Below are positions 60,927-64,000 of a stretch of DNA of 64,000 nucleotides, one piece after another. A model generated the notes under the pieces. It was given only the letters and a program-made list of their open reading frames with translations. It was not told the DNA's origin and ran no database searches. Position 1 is the stretch's first letter; each line of letters starts with the position of its first letter. The position numbers were made by a program, and so were the translations under genes. Source of the DNA: Azospirillum sp. TSA2s (lineage in GTDB: Bacteria > Pseudomonadota > Alphaproteobacteria > Azospirillales > Azospirillaceae); NCBI RefSeq assembly GCF_004923315.1, contig NZ_CP039650.1, forward strand, positions 1,761,501 through 1,825,500, given 5' to 3'.

Positions 60927-62555
60927 ATGCCTCTCATCCCAGAACAAACGCCGACACGCGAGGATTGGTTGGACGCCCTGCTGTCGGCCGGCGGATCGCC
61001 TCAGGCCCTGCTTGGCGAGGATGGGCGCGTGCTGGTGGCGAACCGTGCCTTCGCCGACGCTCTCGGCTGCCCGCCGGACGCGGTGGAGGGGAAGACCCTG
61101 GCGGAGGCCGGGCTGCCCGCCGGCACCGCCGACGGGATCGAGGGGCTGCGGCGGCAGGTGATGGAGACCGGGATAGCGGCCAGCGCTGCCGGCCCGCTCC
61201 CCGGCCTGCCGTCTGCGCTGGCGCTGTCCCCGGTGGCGGACGCCGGCGGGCGGATCCGCGCGGTGGCGCTGGCGGCTGATGCCCCTGCTGCCGATGTCAT
61301 TGCCGCCGCCTTGGCCGAAGCGAGGGCGGAGACCGCGCGGGCGCGTGCCGATGCCGAACGCGCCCGCACCGCCAAGGGCAAGTTCCTGTCCGCGGCCAGC
61401 CACGACCTGCGCCAGCCCTTCCAGGCGATGCACCTGTTCCACCATCTGCTGAGCGGCCGGCTGACCGATCCGGCCTCCATCGAGCTGGCGAACAAGCTGG
61501 AGCAGGCGATCATTGGCGGCGAGACCCTGCTGCGCGCCCTGCTGGAGGTGTCGGCGCTGGAAGCCGGGCTGGTCACCGCCAAGCCGCAGACCTTCCCGGT
61601 CGACGAACTGCTCGCCAAGATGCTGGAGGAGTTCGGGCCGGAGGCGGAGGCCAAGGGGCTGCGGTTCAACGTCCATCCGCTCGACGCCCAGGTGACCAGC
61701 GATCCGGTGCTGATGGAGCGGCTGCTGCGGCCGATCATGGCCAACGCCCTGCGCTACACCCTGAAGGGCGGCATCCTGCTGGCGGCGCGGCGGCGCGGTG
61801 CGAACCTGCGCATCGAGGTGTGGGACACCGGCGTCGGCATCGATCCGGCCAACCATGCCGTGATCTTCGAAGACTTCCACCAACTCGGCAATCCCGGGCG
61901 CGACCGTAAGCAGGGGCTGGGCCTTGGTCTCGCCATCGTGCGGCGGCTGGCTCAGGTGCTGGGGCATCCGGTGACCGTGCGCTCCAAGCCCGGCAAGGGC
62001 TCCGTCTTCGCGGTGGAGGTGCCGCTGGCCGGCCATGACGGCGACCGGTCGGGTGACGACTCCGCCGACAGCGACCCTGACCCGGCGGTCGGCCAGTCTG
62101 CGTCCGCAACTCCGACGGCGGCCGGCACGGTGCTGGTGATCGAGGACGATGCCATGCAGTTGGAAGGGATCGGGCTGCTGTTGCAGGGCTGGGGCTATGC
62201 CGTCATCCCTGCCCGCGGCATCGACGAGGCCTGTGCCGGGCTGGACGGGGGCGCCGCCACTCCGGACCTCGTGCTGTCCGACCTGCGCCTGTCGGGGCCG
62301 GAGACCGGCATAGACGCCATCCAGGCGGTGCGTGCCCGCTGCGGCCGGCGGGTGCCGGGCGTCATCGTCACCGGCGACACCGATCCCGACCGGCTGCGCA
62401 GCGTCGACCGCAGCGGCTTTCCCCTGGTCCACAAGCCTTGCGACCCTGCCGCCCTGCGCCGCCTGCTGAGCCACAGCCTGAAGGCCGGACGGGGAGCCCT
62501 CCTGGCCGGCGGGCGGCGGCCCGACACCGCCTGGAACACCGGCTGCTCGCGTTAG
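60927..62555 (+). CDS. Hybrid histidine kinase: PAS-HisKA-HATPase-REC
   Basis: A 542-residue cytosolic kinase. A PAS-like domain lies at about 15-130, then a coiled coil, HisKA with SHDLRQPFQAMHLF, HATPase with NALRYTLKGG, WDTGVGID and GLGLGLAIVRRLAQVLG, and a C-terminal receiver with VIEDDAMQ and LSDLRLSGPETG, which holds the acceptor Asp. The DLRQP form of the H-box is typical of the group with this fused receiver. The start is uncertain: ATG 60927 is used, and TTG 60795 would add 44 residues. It has no adjacent regulator. Confidence 0.88.
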   Translation: MPLIPEQTPTREDWLDALLSAGGSPQALLGEDGRVLVANRAFADALGCPPDAVEGKTLAEAGLPAGTADGIEGLRRQVMETGIAASAAGPLPGLPSALALSPVADAGGRIRAVALAADAPAADVIAAALAEARAETARARADAERARTAKGKFLSAASHDLRQPFQAMHLFHHLLSGRLTDPASIELANKLEQAIIGGETLLRALLEVSALEAGLVTAKPQTFPVDELLAKMLEEFGPEAEAKGLRFNVHPLDAQVTSDPVLMERLLRPIMANALRYTLKGGILLAARRRGANLRIEVWDTGVGIDPANHAVIFEDFHQLGNPGRDRKQGLGLGLAIVRRLAQVLGHPVTVRSKPGKGSVFAVEVPLAGHDGDRSGDDSADSDPDPAVGQSASATPTAAGTVLVIEDDAMQLEGIGLLLQGWGYAVIPARGIDEACAGLDGGAATPDLVLSDLRLSGPETGIDAIQAVRARCGRRVPGVIVTGDTDPDRLRSVDRSGFPLVHKPCDPAALRRLLSHSLKAGRGALLAGGRRPDTAWNTGCSR

Positions 62556-62839
62556 GCAATCCGCGTTCGTGCATTTTCGTTCCGCAACATTTTATCGGTG
62601 CGGTTTTCACGTCATAAAACTGTAAAGCGGCGTCTTGACAGACCCTGGTATGCGTGCGCAGTGTGACGGTTAGAGCAACCAAACAGTTTCGAAAACGATC
62701 ATCGTACCGCCGGTCTTTTTCGCAACCGCACACAGCGCCGTATGCGTTTGCCACCAAAACTTCACGAAAGCGTCGCGGGATGGCAACCCGTTGCCCTCAT
62801 GACAACCGCGCACCATACCGGGATAGGGAGACCCACCGC

Positions 62840-64000
62840 ATGTTGACCCGCCGCAAGCTTGCCCTCCTGACGGGCGCCGCCACCGCCACCGCGCTGCTGT
62901 TCGCCGCCGCCCTGCCGGGCTCGGCCATGGCGCAGCAGAAGACGGTGGTCGATTTCTGGCACGGCCTGCCGCAGCCGCTGGGCGGCCAGCTGGAGCAGAT
63001 CGTCAAGGACTTCAACGACAGCCAGCAGGCGGTCCAGGTCAACGCCTCCTACAAGGGCAGCTATCCGGAGACGATGCAGGCGGCCATCGCCGCCTTCCGT
63101 GCCGGCAACGCGCCGCACATCGTGCAGATGTTCGAGGTCGGGACCGCCACCATGATGGCCGCCGGCCCGGCGGTAAAGCCGGTCTACCAGCTGATGCAGG
63201 AGACGGGGGCGTCCTTCGACGCCAACGCCTACATCCCGGCGGTCAAGGGCTACTACTCGTCCAAGGACGGCAAGATGATGGCGCTGCCGTTCAACAGCTC
63301 CACCACCATCATGTTCTACAACAAGGACGCCTTCCAGAAGGCCGGCCTCGATCCCAACAAGCCGCCGGTGACCTGGCCGGAGATGATCGAGGCGGCGAAG
63401 AAGCTGAAGGCGTCGGGCTCCACCTGCCCGCTGACCACCTCGTGGCCGGTGTGGGCGCAGTTCGAGCAGCTGGGCGCCATCCACAACACGCCCTTCGCCA
63501 GCCAGGCCAACGGCTTCGGCGGCCTGAAGGCCGAGCTGAAGATCAATGCGCCGCTCTACGTCAAGCATGTCCAGACGCTGATCGACATGCAGAAGGACGG
63601 TCTGTTCAAGTATGGCGGCCGCGACAACAAGCCTGACGCCCTGTTCCCGTCGGGCGAATGCGCGATGATCCACGCCTCATCGGGCCTGCGCAGCCGTATC
63701 CTGAAGGAGGCGACCTTCGCCTGGGGTGCCGCCCCGCTGCCCTACTGGCCGGAATTCGCCAAGGATGGCCCGAAGAACAGCATCATCGGCGGCGCCGCCT
63801 TCTGGGTGATGACCTCGCCCAAGCGCACGCCGGCCGAATACAAGGCGGTGTCGCAGTTCTTCACCTACCTCGCCCGGCCCGAGGTCGACGCCAAGTGGCA
63901 CATGGACACCGGCTATGTCCCGGTGACGATGAAGGGCTTCGAGCTGACCAAGGCTCAGGGCTATTACGAGAAGAACCCCGGCGCCGACGTGCCGGCCGCC
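62840..64000 (+). CDS. ugpB: sn-Glycerol-3-phosphate ABC transporter substrate-binding protein, cut by window end
   Basis: 387 codons are present with no stop. A signal peptide is at 1-31 (KLALLTGAATATALLFAAALPG, given as a region; cleavage near AMAQQ). The mature part VVDFWHGLPQPLGGQLEQIVKDFN and FRAGNAPHIVQMFEVGTATMM fits UgpB, as does IHASSGLRSRI later. It binds glycerol-3-phosphate or its diesters for import by UgpAEC, whose genes should follow beyond the window. Full-length UgpB is about 435 residues. The 284-base upstream gap has TTGACA at 62635 but no clear Pho box. Confidence 0.93.
   Translation, partial: MLTRRKLALLTGAATATALLFAAALPGSAMAQQKTVVDFWHGLPQPLGGQLEQIVKDFNDSQQAVQVNASYKGSYPETMQAAIAAFRAGNAPHIVQMFEVGTATMMAAGPAVKPVYQLMQETGASFDANAYIPAVKGYYSSKDGKMMALPFNSSTTIMFYNKDAFQKAGLDPNKPPVTWPEMIEAAKKLKASGSTCPLTTSWPVWAQFEQLGAIHNTPFASQANGFGGLKAELKINAPLYVKHVQTLIDMQKDGLFKYGGRDNKPDALFPSGECAMIHASSGLRSRILKEATFAWGAAPLPYWPEFAKDGPKNSIIGGAAFWVMTSPKRTPAEYKAVSQFFTYLARPEVDAKWHMDTGYVPVTMKGFELTKAQGYYEKNPGADVPAA

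Noticed and set aside
62625..62660. Pho box upstream of ugpB
   Set aside because: CTGTAAA and CTTGACA are present, but not as 7-base direct repeats with 4-base spacing. TTGACA at 62635 has no good -10 partner.

Overview
The window is GC-rich, densely coded chromosomal DNA from a free-living diazotrophic alphaproteobacterium. It most resembles Azospirillum or a near relative in the Rhodospirillales. This rests on the gene content: fixABCX together with iscA-nifU-nifS-nifV-cysE-nifW, a zeta-type ATPase inhibitor (DUF1476), DUF1127, lipid A genes, and many large PAS, hybrid-kinase and GGDEF-EAL proteins. The species call is inference. I see no tRNA, rRNA, CRISPR array, insertion sequence or prophage.

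Layout. 1-10 kb is mixed housekeeping: DMT exporter, Cys-rich lipoprotein, formylglutamate amidohydrolase-like protein, GCS2 carboxylate-amine ligase, metY plus a hydrolase, a triple-PAS kinase, queC, cupin and HAD proteins. 10-16 kb has DUF1127, an ornithine/lysine decarboxylase with a probable regulatory leader ORF, mgtC, a Bcr-type MFS pump, ribF with a 58-residue downstream gene, and a MaoC hydratase. 16-27 kb has rlpA, a lysophospholipase-like hydrolase, an AI-2E/PerM protein, creA, an AstE-like deacylase, hutG-like, DUF1476, an NRDE protein, purC-purS, an AlkA-like glycosylase and a lipid kinase. 27.7-34.3 kb is an envelope block: LpxH-like phosphatase with a GT4 glycosyltransferase, then waaA-lpxK-lpxL-like, flanked by two LysE-type exporters. 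A solitary BglII/BstYI-like nuclease and a large hybrid kinase follow.

38.5-48.8 kb is a nitrogen-fixation island. fixABCX reads rightward from a sigma-54 promoter (38572-38587) with a NifA-type upstream site (38488-38503). iscA-nifUSV-cysE-nifW reads leftward from a second sigma-54 promoter (48649-48664) with its own NifA-type site (48765-48780). FixABCX would supply low-potential electrons. NifU/NifS/IscA would build Fe-S clusters, CysE would supply cysteine precursor, NifV makes homocitrate for FeMo-co, and NifW protects nitrogenase. nifHDK is not in the window.

49.5-64 kb holds an OYE-family reductase divergent from a TetR regulator with two palindromic operators, rarD, a GNAT protein, an orphan NHLP-type (nitrile-hydratase-like leader) peptide gene, grxD-bolA, purB, a Cache-PAS-GGDEF-EAL protein, a YgjP-like metallopeptidase, a second hybrid kinase, and the start of ugpB, cut by the window end.

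The most interesting items are the orphan NHLP-type precursor peptide, the leader ORF and overlapping hairpin before the decarboxylase, the solitary BglII-like nuclease, and the Cys-rich tails on the nif-linked CysE and IscA.
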